A stretch of 64,000 nucleotides of DNA. It comes from Pseudomonas sp. NBRC 111124. Its GTDB lineage: Bacteria; Pseudomonadota; Gammaproteobacteria; Pseudomonadales; Pseudomonadaceae. Of the stretch, positions 47,551-55,291 are shown one piece after another. The DNA is taken from the NCBI RefSeq assembly GCF_001320245.1, contig NZ_BCBA01000002.1, positions 157,564 to 221,563 on the forward strand, in the 5' to 3' direction. Within the stretch, counting starts at the first letter, position 1; every line of letters begins with the position of its first letter. The notes under the pieces are model-generated. The model saw nothing but the letters and a program-made list of their open reading frames with translations. It was not told where the DNA came from and made no database searches. The position numbers and the translations under genes are program-made.

Positions 47551-48402
47551 ATGCGTGAAACAACAGTCATCACCACCTTGGCCAACGGCGACGAATCAGC
47601 ACCTGTAAGCTATAACGCTTATGGGTATGCCGTCACTGCCCGAACCCATAAAAAAAGACTTCTTTACAACGGCGAGCTCGTTCTTGACGGCATCTATCTA
47701 TTGGGTTTGGGCCATAGAGCCTATAGCCCAAATCTTATGCGCTTTTACTCAGCCGATGAACACAGTCCGTTCTTCCTGGGTGGCATTAATAGCTACGCCT
47801 ATTGCTCAGCAGACCCTATCAATTATTCTGACCCGGATGGACGGTGGAAGCATAATAATAGAGTTGCGCAGAAAGCTAAATTAACAGCAGCCAATATCCA
47901 TCGTCAAACGCCGACAGCCACACCATCAACCAACTCAACAACGCTGCAGCATGCCAGATCCTCTCGAGCGACCGACAACCCGATTCCTAGACAGGGACGA
48001 CCTGCGCATGTCTCAGATAGATTCCGAGCACAGTGGAGCGGAACGCATCCTCAGCCCTACAATCCGGAAAACAGACAACGTTATACCGAAAGAATCGGCC
48101 GATTACCTAATAGCGTGGACCCGCGCGAATACTCTCGAGGACACCCAGCTATAACTAATTCCGAGGCTGGAGTTTTGCACATGTGGAACAATTCGAATAC
48201 CCGAACGTTTGGGTATCTAAACAAAAAATGGAGCACAGTCGCCAGATATATCGTCATAGAGGACAGGCTGGCAGGGCTCAATCCAATGGATAACCTCAGG
48301 AGGGCTTTCCCACGCATGCCCAATCGGAATTTGTCCAAAATGGTCTATGCAGTAGACCGTTATGTAGCCGAACTGCGAGACCCTTCCAAGTCTACCCATT
48401 AG
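47551..48402 (+). CDS. Orphan Rhs-repeat core protein with variable C-terminus
   Basis: 283 residues. The N-terminal 100 are the end of an Rhs core: YNAYGYAVTA, LLYNGELVLDGIYLLGLGHRAYSPNLMRFYSADEHSPF, NSYAYCSADPINYSDPDGRW. The remaining 180 residues are low-GC, basic and unrelated to the tail at 5670; they contain VIEDRLAGLNPMDNLRRAFPRMPNRN. No toxin family was recognised and no immunity gene follows. AAGGAGGG lies 8 bases before the ATG. It is inserted between a decayed alkB and a csgG remnant, at the place where intact alkB and csgG face each other further on. Confidence 0.75.
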   Translation: MRETTVITTLANGDESAPVSYNAYGYAVTARTHKKRLLYNGELVLDGIYLLGLGHRAYSPNLMRFYSADEHSPFFLGGINSYAYCSADPINYSDPDGRWKHNNRVAQKAKLTAANIHRQTPTATPSTNSTTLQHARSSRATDNPIPRQGRPAHVSDRFRAQWSGTHPQPYNPENRQRYTERIGRLPNSVDPREYSRGHPAITNSEAGVLHMWNNSNTRTFGYLNKKWSTVARYIVIEDRLAGLNPMDNLRRAFPRMPNRNLSKMVYAVDRYVAELRDPSKSTH

Positions 48403-48528
48403 AATTTTTATCTCTCGCTGAAGACGCCAGCCTCCCCACCGGTTTATCCACTCCTACGGAGACAGCATCTTGCTTGAGATTACACGGTACCTGTGGGAGT
48501 CGGTTGATCCGCCAAGAGGTTAACAATC

Positions 48529-48660
48529 ACTGCGGTTGATTCTGGTTCAGGAACTTGTCCACCTCAGCCTTGCCCTCCCCCGGATCCCCAGCCACCTGCC
48601 ACAGGTTGAACGTAAACGTGACCTGGTCGACCCGGTACTCGCGGGAGATGTCGGCGGCCA
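48529..48660 (-). pseudogene. csgG remnant (two fused pieces)
   Basis: Bases 48529 to about 48606 match the 3' end of csgG (49858 to about 49938), and about 48606-48660 match an internal csgG stretch (about 50153-50212, GACCTGGTCGACCCGGTACT), so about 215 bases between them are deleted. No reading frame survives. It joins directly to a csgA fragment on the other strand, marking the junction of a tandem duplication. Confidence 0.82.
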
Positions 48661-48674
48661 GCAACGGGGACGAC

Positions 48675-48762
48675 TGCCATCATCGACCAGAACGGCGCCT
48701 ACCAGAGCGCCACCATCAGCCAGATGGGCAACGGCAACGCAGCCACTGCGACCCAACGCTGA
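48675..48762 (+). pseudogene. csgA 3' fragment
   Basis: Encodes the last repeat of CsgA (AAIVNQSGAYQ.. in csgA, IIDQNGAYQSATISQMGNGN here) with the same TGA and the same downstream terminator (48777-48820). It lacks any start, signal peptide or the first 450 residues. Confidence 0.88.
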
Positions 48763-48776
48763 CCAGCTCCCCCCTT

Positions 48777-48820
48777 GAACCGCGGCGTCTTCTCTCCCTG
48801 GCGTCGCGGTTCCTTTTTAT
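48777..48820 (+). terminator. Duplicate copy of the csgA terminator
   Basis: Same hairpin and T run as at 46747-46790, following the csgA fragment. Confidence 0.8.
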
Positions 48821-48909
48821 CCCCCTGCATTGCACATGAGTGATGACGCGGTCCTTGTAGGAGCGCGTTGGGCTTACAATGCCTTGTACTCACTTCCGCC
48901 ACCGCCCTA

Positions 48910-49554
48910 ATGATCCAGTCCGACCTCGACCTGTTCGGCCCACAGCCGCAGCGCCTGGCCAGCCACACCGTGCTGCTGCCCGGCTTTGCCCTGCCCGTAA
49001 TCGAGCCGCTGCTCGACGCTCTGCGCCCGGTACTGCGCGCTGCGCCGTTCCGGCACATGCAGACACCGGGCGGCCTGAACATGGCGGTGGCGTTGACCAA
49101 TTGCGGGGCGCTGGGTTGGGTCAGTGATGCCAAGGGTTATCGCTACAGCCCCACCGACCCGGTCAGCGGCCAACCCTGGCCCGCCCTGCCCCAGGTTCTG
49201 CTGGAGCTGGCGGAGCGTGCAGCGGCGTTGGCCGGTTTCGAGGGTTTTGTGCCGGATGCCTGCCTGGTCAACCATTACCTGCCCGGCACCCGCCTGAGCT
49301 TGCACCAGGACCGTGACGAGCAGGACTTCGGCCAGCCGATCGTGTCGATTTCACTAGGGTTACCGGCGATATTCCTGTTTGGCGGGTTGCAGCGTTCGGA
49401 CAAGACTCAGCGGATACCGTTAAGCCATGGTGATGTGCTGGTGTGGGGTGGCGAAGATCGGTTGCGCTTTCATGGGGTACTACCGATCAAGCCAGGTGTG
49501 CATCCGCGGATGGGGGAGCGGCGGATCAACCTGACCTTGCGCAAGGCGGGGTGA
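48910..49554 (+). CDS. alkB: DNA oxidative demethylase AlkB
   Basis: 214 residues of the 2-oxoglutarate/Fe(II) dioxygenase family. Metal ligands His and Asp are in LHQDRDE and the distal His in RFHGV; the 2-oxoglutarate Arg is in ERRINLTLR. The substrate loop YRYSPTDP and NHYLPGTRLSLH are as in AlkB. It repairs 1-methyladenine and 3-methylcytosine by oxidative demethylation. The start at 48910 gives the usual MIQSDLDLF N-terminus. A decayed copy lies at 46994-47412. Intact and apparently functional. Confidence 0.93.
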   Translation: MIQSDLDLFGPQPQRLASHTVLLPGFALPVIEPLLDALRPVLRAAPFRHMQTPGGLNMAVALTNCGALGWVSDAKGYRYSPTDPVSGQPWPALPQVLLELAERAAALAGFEGFVPDACLVNHYLPGTRLSLHQDRDEQDFGQPIVSISLGLPAIFLFGGLQRSDKTQRIPLSHGDVLVWGGEDRLRFHGVLPIKPGVHPRMGERRINLTLRKAG

Positions 49555-49590
49555 AAGGCGTGTGTCCGGCGAGGGATTTACAGTGTCTGT

Positions 49591-49817
49591 GAGATCGAGC
49601 GCCGCCCGCGCGGCGCTTCGCGGGGCAAGCCCGCTCCTACATCTGTTTCGGGCCAATTATTCCTGTTTCCATTGGCGCGCGGTCCCTTGCTGGTACGACG
49701 CGATATCGTGTCATGTGCCACGGGTCCGCGCGCCAATGGTGGCAGGAGATACTGGCCCGAAACAGATGTAGGAGCGGGCTTGCCCCGCGAAGCGCCGCGC
49801 GGGCGGCGCTCGATCTC
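49591..49817. repeat. 227-base inverted repeat with REP-like ends
   Basis: The outer 75 or so bases (GAGATCGAGCGCCGCCCGCG... to ...CTGTTTCGGGCCA) repeat almost perfectly in reverse complement at 49753-49817. Inner arms CATTGGCGCGCGG are also paired, and the centre is CGATATCG (49701-49708). It fills the 301-base gap between convergent alkB and csgG and contains no gene. Confidence 0.88.
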
Positions 49818-49855
49818 AAAACCGCCAGAAACCTCAAGCCAACCACCATGGCCAT

Positions 49856-50707
49856 TCACTGCGGCTGATTCTGGCTCAGGAACTTGTCCACTTCCGCCTT
49901 GCCTTCACCCGGTTCCCCCGCCACCTGCCACAGCCGCCGCTCGATCCCCTGAGCCAAGAGGTGCCCCACCGCTGCCTCAATCGCCGACAGCACGCACAGC
50001 TGCGCCGGTTCGTTGGTGGTGTAGCCCACCTCCGCTTCCAGCAACTTCTTGAACTCGATGAACTTAAACACCCCGGCATTACGCCCGACCGAGTAGATGG
50101 TCTTGCTGGTCATGACGTTGGCCAGCACCTGCCCGGTGCGTACATCCACCGCGCGCAGGTTGACCGTGACCTGGTCGACCCGGTACTCGCGGGAGATGTC
50201 GACGCCCAGGTAACGGGCGCCCTCGCCGCCGCTGCGCACGTTGGTGTCGTAGGCGATGATGCCGCCCTCAAGCATCAGGTTGGCGGCCTGAAGCGGTGGC
50301 AGTTCGCTCATGATGTTCTCGGGCACGTCGGGCTTTTTCTGCGAAGCACGGATGATCTTGCGTTCGGTCAGCAGGTTCTGCAGGCCCTCGCGCTCCAGCA
50401 CCACGAACCAGCCGCTGGCATTCAGGGCATCCATCAGCATGCTCGCCGCCCCCTGGGTGACGCTGGTGGAGAACGAACTGGCCGGGGTCGGCTTGTATTG
50501 CCCGGTCTGGTCGCGGAAGCCGTACACCACAGCCATCAAGCGGCCTTTGGGGCGCGGCATGTTGATCAGGTCGTAGTAGGTCGAAGCCCGCGGCGTCAGG
50601 GTCGGGGTTTCCGTGTCCTGTTCGGCCGGCATCGGTTCGCGCAGGCCGCAGCCCTGCAGGCCAGCCAGCGAGGCGACAATCAGTAAGGTGCTCAGCAGAC
50701 GTTTCAT
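49856..50707 (-). CDS. csgG: Curli secretion channel lipoprotein
   Basis: 283 residues with a lipoprotein signal (lipobox LQGC). The CsgG domain is complete: RLMAVVYGFRDQTGQYKP, SFSTSVTQGAASMLMDAL, GWFVVLEREGLQNLLTERKIIRA, and NLRAVDVRTGQVLANVMTSKTIYS for the barrel region. CsgG forms the nonameric outer-membrane pore for CsgA and CsgB. It follows csgF by 34 bases with GGGGAGAGAGCACC before its ATG. Last gene of the long - strand operon. The C-terminus is about 20 residues longer than in E. coli. Confidence 0.95.
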   Translation of the reverse strand: MKRLLSTLLIVASLAGLQGCGLREPMPAEQDTETPTLTPRASTYYDLINMPRPKGRLMAVVYGFRDQTGQYKPTPASSFSTSVTQGAASMLMDALNASGWFVVLEREGLQNLLTERKIIRASQKKPDVPENIMSELPPLQAANLMLEGGIIAYDTNVRSGGEGARYLGVDISREYRVDQVTVNLRAVDVRTGQVLANVMTSKTIYSVGRNAGVFKFIEFKKLLEAEVGYTTNEPAQLCVLSAIEAAVGHLLAQGIERRLWQVAGEPGEGKAEVDKFLSQNQPQ

Positions 50708-50741
50708 GGTGCTCTCTCCCCAGCTAATCGACCCGTCCCTC

Positions 50742-51155
50742 TCAGGGGTTCAGGCCACTGACCTCAATGAGCGACGTTTCTCCGGTGGCACGGTCGGTGA
50801 CCTTGATGCTCAAGGCACCTGAGTCATCGATGACATCGATCAGGAACGCGTCGGTGGCCATGCTGCCGGTCTTGCCATTGCTGATGTTGTCCATCAGCTG
50901 CGACAGCATCCGTGACTCCAGCTGGTTGCTGAAGCGCTCCAGGGCCGAGGTCCCGCCAAAGGCGGATGCGCGGTCCTTGAGGTCCGGGTCGTCGTAGTCG
51001 TTCTGCGCCTGGGCGTTGTTCAGCAGCCAGGTGCCGTTCAACGGGTTGCCACCGAACGACGGGTTGATCGGGGTGTACACCAGTTCGGTGGCGTGGACGG
51101 CGCAGGCACCTAACAGCAGGCCAGCCGCAAGGCAACGGGGTATGCACGTGTTCAT
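50742..51155 (-). CDS. csgF: Curli assembly protein CsgF
   Basis: 137 residues. The signal peptide ends AVHA, and the mature N-terminus TELVYTPINPSFGGNPLNG is the conserved CsgF segment that inserts into the CsgG pore. The rest (LERFSNQLESRMLSQL, ITVTDRATGET-like strand) matches the family. It connects CsgG to the CsgB nucleator at the surface. Its ATG overlaps the csgE stop by 4 bases. Confidence 0.95.
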   Translation of the reverse strand: MNTCIPRCLAAGLLLGACAVHATELVYTPINPSFGGNPLNGTWLLNNAQAQNDYDDPDLKDRASAFGGTSALERFSNQLESRMLSQLMDNISNGKTGSMATDAFLIDVIDDSGALSIKVTDRATGETSLIEVSGLNP

Positions 51156-51553
51156 AGCTCATCCCTATCCAGATCAGTGGTGTCCTGCAGCAGCCGTTGC
51201 AGCTTGCGCTGAATGACTTCCTGCTTGACCAGGTCGGCGGCCGCGACGGCCTCTTCTTTTAATTGCGTGACGTTCGGCGGCAGAAAGCGCCGGTACAGCA
51301 CGTCACGGTCGAACTCCACGGTCACCAGGCTGCCCCAGCGGGCATCCGGGCGTTCGCGCACCACCAGGTTGAAATCCAGCCGGCTGGTGGCGCGCAGGCG
51401 GTCGGCGAAGTAGTAGTAAAAGTCGTGGCCGATGTGCGAGATGGTGTTGTCGACGATAAAGCCCTTCATCTCGTCCTCAGCGTCGGCCATGGCCGCGCCC
51501 GGCATCCCGCTTGCCAGCAGCAGGCTCAGGTACAGGGCGTGCAGGCGTTTCAT
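51152..51553 (-). CDS. csgE: Curli periplasmic chaperone CsgE
   Basis: 133 residues with a signal peptide (GAAMA). It contains GFIVDNTISHIGHDFYYYFADRLR and the strand FNLVVRERPDARWGSLVTVEFD, as in CsgE, the plug and substrate chaperone of CsgG. The start ATG overlaps the stop of the upstream pseudopilin gene (ATGA), so csgEFG are translationally coupled to the secretion-like cluster. That coupling is unusual compared with the csgDEFG operon of enterics. Confidence 0.95.
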   Translation of the reverse strand: MKRLHALYLSLLLASGMPGAAMADAEDEMKGFIVDNTISHIGHDFYYYFADRLRATSRLDFNLVVRERPDARWGSLVTVEFDRDVLYRRFLPPNVTQLKEEAVAAADLVKQEVIQRKLQRLLQDTTDLDRDEL

Positions 51554-52077
51554 GGCGTGTCTCCCGGGCCTGCGTGGGTACGGGCACCGCCAGCACTTTC
51601 GTTGAAGGCCTGCTCGGCGACGAACTGCCAGTCGCTGTAATGCTCCAGTCCCTCGAAACCGGAAAACTGCGTTTCAAAACCACTGCGCTTGAACGGGGTG
51701 GCATCGGAGCGGCTGTGCACGCCAGTGATGCGGCCATCGATGGCACGCAGCAGGCCCCAATCGTCGCTGTTGGTGATCGGGTCCGGGTACAACCGACGGA
51801 TGTGCCGTTTGGCCTCCGGGAAGCGGTTGTCCTCGAGCAGGTCGGCCAGCTCCTTGGGGTACTGGGCAAGGCCCGGCGAGGCGCGATAGTAGCTGCGCAG
51901 GGCCTGGGCATACTGGCCGCCGACCCACAGCAGCTCGCGCTCGTGCTCGCGCTGGGCGATGCTCGACCACACCGTGCCGGTGGCCGCCAGGGCAATGCTG
52001 CTGACCGCGATCAGCAGCAGCACGCCCAGGTAGGTGAAGCCGGCATCGGCCTTACCACTCCGCGAAAAGGCTGCCAT
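51550..52077 (-). CDS. Pseudopilin-like protein with atypical prepilin motif
   Basis: 175 residues. The N-terminus has a prepilin peptidase site followed by a hydrophobic helix, ADAG/FTYLGVLLLIAVSSIALAATG, but position +5 is Gly rather than the usual Glu. The remainder (WVGGQYAQALRSYYRASPG, AQYPKELADLLED, RRLYPDPITNSDDWGLLRAIDGRI) resembles GspG-like globular domains of type II secretion pseudopilins. GGGAGGG lies 8 bases before the ATG at 52077. It overlaps the preceding gene by 26 bases and csgE by 4. Confidence 0.85.
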   Translation of the reverse strand: MAAFSRSGKADAGFTYLGVLLLIAVSSIALAATGTVWSSIAQREHERELLWVGGQYAQALRSYYRASPGLAQYPKELADLLEDNRFPEAKRHIRRLYPDPITNSDDWGLLRAIDGRITGVHSRSDATPFKRSGFETQFSGFEGLEHYSDWQFVAEQAFNESAGGARTHAGPGDTP

Positions 52078-52426
52078 CACGCGCCCTCCCTGTGGCACCG
52101 CTCTTGATGTCGGCAACGCCGCCAGCCACGCCTTCGGGCGGTGGCACTAACTGCCAGGCGTCGCTGCGCTCGGTGATCGGGTCGACCGGGGTGTTGCGCA
52201 GGTAGCGCTGTTCGACCAGTTGCTCCAGCGATTCCGGGTAATGGCCGGTGTCGCCGTAGTAGTGGTCCAGGGCTTCGCGCAACACCGCCAGGCTCTGGCG
52301 CAAGGTGGCCTCACGGGAGCTGTCCAGGCTGTTGAAGTAGCGCGGCATGGCGATGGTCATCAGCGTGGCGATGATCGCCATCACCACCAGCAATTCGATC
52401 AGGGTGAAGCCCTTGCTGCGTTTCAT
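52052..52426 (-). CDS. GspG-like pseudopilin
   Basis: 124 residues with a canonical type 4 prepilin signal MKRSKG/FTLIELLVVMAIIATLMTIAMP, including Glu at +5. The short globular part (ALDHYYGDTGHYPESLEQLVEQRYLRNTPVDPITERSDAWQLVPP) has the GspG pattern. Likely the major subunit of the pseudopilus. An alternative ATG at 52438 would add four residues. Confidence 0.88.
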   Translation of the reverse strand: MKRSKGFTLIELLVVMAIIATLMTIAMPRYFNSLDSSREATLRQSLAVLREALDHYYGDTGHYPESLEQLVEQRYLRNTPVDPITERSDAWQLVPPPEGVAGGVADIKSGATGRARDGSLFAEW

Positions 52427-52431
52427 GGCTG

Positions 52432-52905
52432 TCACCATTGCCCGTATGGGATGTTGTTGAGGCCTTTGCCGCGGGCCTTGGAATACACATCGAACACGTC
52501 TTCGCCTTCGCGCGGGTTGTCCGGGCTGCTGGCATAGGCACGCAGGCCCCAACCGCCGTCGTCCTGGTTCTTGGCCGCCAGCAGCGGGTCGTGGGGGATG
52601 CGCCGCAGGAAGTAGAACTTGGCGCCCTTGGCACTGCGCACATCGCGCACGCCATCGACCAGCACCTGCAGGTTCGGCGGATAGCCACTGGCATCCAGGC
52701 GCTTTTCGATGAAGCCGGCGTCAAAGGCACGCTTGTAGGCGTCGATGGCGTCGCGGATCTGGTAAAGCGCCTCGCGCAGCTGCTGCTCCTTGCCACGGCG
52801 CACCACTGTTTCGGTCAGCGGTGCAGCCATGGTCGCGAGCATGCCGAGCAAGGCCAGGGTCAGCACCACTTCGATCAGGCTGAACCCCTGCTGGCGGCGT
52901 TTCAT
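52432..52905 (-). CDS. Pseudopilin (GspG/GspH-like)
   Basis: 157 residues. The prepilin signal MKRRQQG/FSLIEVVLTLALLGMLATMAAP has the processing Gly and +5 Glu. The globular part (QQLREALYQIRDAIDAYKRAFDAG, PNLQVLVDGVRD, RRIPHDPLLAAKNQDDGGWGLR) again resembles GspG. The ATG overlaps the secretin stop by 4 bases. Confidence 0.88.
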   Translation of the reverse strand: MKRRQQGFSLIEVVLTLALLGMLATMAAPLTETVVRRGKEQQLREALYQIRDAIDAYKRAFDAGFIEKRLDASGYPPNLQVLVDGVRDVRSAKGAKFYFLRRIPHDPLLAAKNQDDGGWGLRAYASSPDNPREGEDVFDVYSKARGKGLNNIPYGQW

Positions 52906-54782
52906 GGCCGAGGGCTCACAGTGACGGTGGCGGGGGCAGTGGCGACCTGGCTCTGGATCGCCGGCGCGCTGTCCTGGCTATCGCTCGGCACGTCGCCCGG
53001 CACGTCACGCACTGGCAGCGGCGCCGCCTGGCGCACCTGCATGCTCGACTCGGTACCGGTGCCGAACTCCATGTCCGACGGGCTCTGGTACGGCAGGTTG
53101 CGCACGATCCGCGGGGTAATCGCCAGCACCAGTTCGGACTTGCTCATGTCGTCCTTGTTGCTGCCGAACAGCCGCCCCAGGCCAGGGATGTCGCCAAGGC
53201 CGGGGATCTTGTTGCCGGCGGCGTTGTGGTCGTTGCGCACCAGGCCGGCCAGCACCTGGGTTTCGCCGTCGTGCAGGCGCAGGCTGGTCTGCGCGTTGCG
53301 GGTGTCGACCTGGACCGGGATGGTGCCCTGGCGGGTGGCCTCCAGCGGGGTGGCGTTACTCACTTCCAGGGCAATCTTGATTGCCACTTCGTTGTTCAGG
53401 TGCACGGTGGGCTGCACTTCAAGTTTAAGGCCCACATCCAGGTAGGTAACGCTTTCGGTGATCACCGGGCCCTGGGTGGACGGCACCGAGGTGGCACTGA
53501 TGATCGGTACCCGCTGGCCAATATGGATGCGCGCCTGCTCACGGTTGCTGACGCGGATCACCGGGCTGGCCAGGGTGTTGATGTCCTTGTCCTGGGCATT
53601 GATCTTGGCCTGCGGTGCCGGCGCAATGCTGATGCGGCTGGAGTTGATGCCGCGCAGCTGGTCGAGCACGCTGACCGGGTTGCCGTCGTCGCTCAACACG
53701 CCGAAGGTATTGGGCCATTGCAGGCCAAGGTCGAGGATGCGCGAGGTGGCCACTTCCATAACCTCCACTTCCAGCACCACTTCGGGGTTGGACTGGTCCT
53801 GCGACTGCAGCAGCTTCTCGGCCATGCGCACGGCGTCGGGGGTGTCGCGCATGGTCAGGGTGTTGAGGCGTTCGTCGACGAACACGTCACGGGTCTTGAG
53901 CATGGTCTTGACCATGTTCAGCGCGGTGTTGGCGTCGATGCTGGTCAGGTAGAAGGTGCGCATGACCAGTTCCTGGTAGTCCTTGGTCTTCTGCGGCGAA
54001 TCGGGGTAGATCAGCAGGGTGTTGTCGTTAACGATCTTCTGGCGCAGCTGGTTCTGTTCCAGCAGCAGCGCCACGGCATCTTCGATGCGCACGTCGCGCA
54101 CGAAGATGGTGGCTTTCATGTCTGGGCGCAGGTCCTTGTCGAAGATGAAGTTGATGCCGGCGACCTGCGACAGCACCTCGAAGATGGTCTTCAGGCCCGC
54201 GTCGCGGAACTCCAGGGTCACCGGGCGCTCCAGCTTGCTTTTCAGTTGCGGGAACGGCGTTGCGGTGCGCGCCTGGACGTTCTCGATGTCGGTGCGCAGG
54301 GCGATGCCCTTCTGGTTTTGTGGGTCCAGGCGCAGCACTTCGCGCATGTAGCGCTCAGCGCCGAACAGGTCGCCCTGGCGCAGCGCCGCCTGGCCCAGCG
54401 CCACGCGCTCATCGAGGGTGCGGATCAGCTCCAGGTGGCGTATGCCTTCCTGGGCGCGGCGGTTGTTCGGCTCGATGGTCAATACCCGGCTGTAGCCCAT
54501 GCGCGCACTGGTGAAGTCGTGGCGGATGCGGTCTGCGTCGGCCTGGCTGATCAGCGCCTCCACCGCCGCCTGGCGCCCGTGGGCCAGGGCGATGTTCAGC
54601 TCGGTGTCGCGCGGGTCTTCCCTCAGGGCTTCCTCCAGGCGGGCGATACCGGCCTCATACTGGCCCTCCTTCATCAGTTCGGCGCTGTCCTTGCGCACCC
54701 CGCTTGTGCCGCAGCCGGCAATGGCCACGCACAGCGCCAGGAGCATGAACGGAGCAGGCTTGCACAGCTTTGACGACTTCAT
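52902..54782 (-). CDS. gspD: Secretin (GspD/PilQ-like) with lipoprotein and TPR N-terminus
   Basis: 626 residues. The lipobox is IAGC. Residues about 30-165 form TPR-like helices (AELMKEGQYEAGIARLEEALRED, RQGDLFGAERYMREVLRLDP). A short secretin N-domain follows (TLEFRDAGLKTIFEVLSQVAGINFIFDKDL), then the secretin barrel with VITESVTYLDVGLKLEVQP and the family signature GNKIPGLGDIPGLGRLFGS. It should form the outer-membrane gate of a type II or MSHA-like machine. The N-terminal TPR lipoprotein form is self-piloting in related systems. Overlaps both neighbours by 4 bases. Confidence 0.92.
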   Translation of the reverse strand: MKSSKLCKPAPFMLLALCVAIAGCGTSGVRKDSAELMKEGQYEAGIARLEEALREDPRDTELNIALAHGRQAAVEALISQADADRIRHDFTSARMGYSRVLTIEPNNRRAQEGIRHLELIRTLDERVALGQAALRQGDLFGAERYMREVLRLDPQNQKGIALRTDIENVQARTATPFPQLKSKLERPVTLEFRDAGLKTIFEVLSQVAGINFIFDKDLRPDMKATIFVRDVRIEDAVALLLEQNQLRQKIVNDNTLLIYPDSPQKTKDYQELVMRTFYLTSIDANTALNMVKTMLKTRDVFVDERLNTLTMRDTPDAVRMAEKLLQSQDQSNPEVVLEVEVMEVATSRILDLGLQWPNTFGVLSDDGNPVSVLDQLRGINSSRISIAPAPQAKINAQDKDINTLASPVIRVSNREQARIHIGQRVPIISATSVPSTQGPVITESVTYLDVGLKLEVQPTVHLNNEVAIKIALEVSNATPLEATRQGTIPVQVDTRNAQTSLRLHDGETQVLAGLVRNDHNAAGNKIPGLGDIPGLGRLFGSNKDDMSKSELVLAITPRIVRNLPYQSPSDMEFGTGTESSMQVRQAAPLPVRDVPGDVPSDSQDSAPAIQSQVATAPATVTVSPRP

Positions 54783-55291
54783 GGTGCGCTCCCTACAGAC
54801 AAGGTCTGTGACTGATGCAAAGGCAGGTAAACCAGGTCCAGCTCATTGGCCGAGACTCTGTCGAGGCGGTAGGTGCTGTCGATCACGTCGCCCTTGCGCA
54901 CGACATAGAGCTTTTCTCCGCTCTGCAGGAAGATCTGCAGGTCGTCGCGGTCGCCCATGCGGCCGACGAACTGGAACGGCAGTTCCGGGGCGGTCGGGGC
55001 CGCCGCTACGACGGGCGCGGCGGCTATGGGTTGTTCGGTGACCGTGGCCAGGGTTTGTGGCTTGGTCCATTGCTGGGCTGGGAACAGATCTGTGGAGGCC
55101 TGTACTGGCCCTTTCGCGGGCGCGCCCGCTCCCACAGGTTCTGCAGGCACCGCCGACCCTGTGGGAGCGGGCGAGCCCGCGAAGGGAGCAACGCTGTCTT
55201 CCTGCTGGAACCAGTGCCCCGGCGCCCACGCCAACGCGGCACTGATACCCAGGAAGCCGACCCACATCACTGCACGTTGTGTGTTCATCAC
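54779..55291 (-). CDS. GspC/PilP-like inner-membrane protein interrupted by a translated REP pair
   Basis: 170 residues. One N-terminal membrane helix (RAVMWVGFLGISAALAWAPG) is followed by a linker and a C-terminal HR-type domain (ELPFQFVGRMGDRDDLQIFLQSGEKLYVVRKGDVIDSTYRLDRV) like GspC or PilP, which connects the inner-membrane platform to the secretin. Residues about 36-64 (FAGSPAPTGSA..., EPVGAGAPAKGPVQ) are encoded by an inverted REP pair that keeps the frame open. Overlaps neighbours by 4 bases on both sides. Confidence 0.82.
   Translation of the reverse strand: MMNTQRAVMWVGFLGISAALAWAPGHWFQQEDSVAPFAGSPAPTGSAVPAEPVGAGAPAKGPVQASTDLFPAQQWTKPQTLATVTEQPIAAAPVVAAAPTAPELPFQFVGRMGDRDDLQIFLQSGEKLYVVRKGDVIDSTYRLDRVSANELDLVYLPLHQSQTLSVGSAP
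55103..55188. repeat. Inverted REP pair inside a coding sequence
   Basis: Two REP elements, CCTTTCGCGGGCGCGCCCGC and GTGGGAGCGGGCGAGCCCGC, in opposite orientation lie within the GspC-like gene. They are the same type as the intergenic pairs at 26952 and 28771. Confidence 0.9.

Noticed and set aside
48536..48778. Small open frame on the + strand across the duplication junction
   Set aside because: It runs through a csgG remnant in antisense and a csgA fragment; it is a chance frame.
53226..54773. 515-codon open frame opposite the secretin gene
   Set aside because: Antisense shadow of a secretin with a clear family signature.
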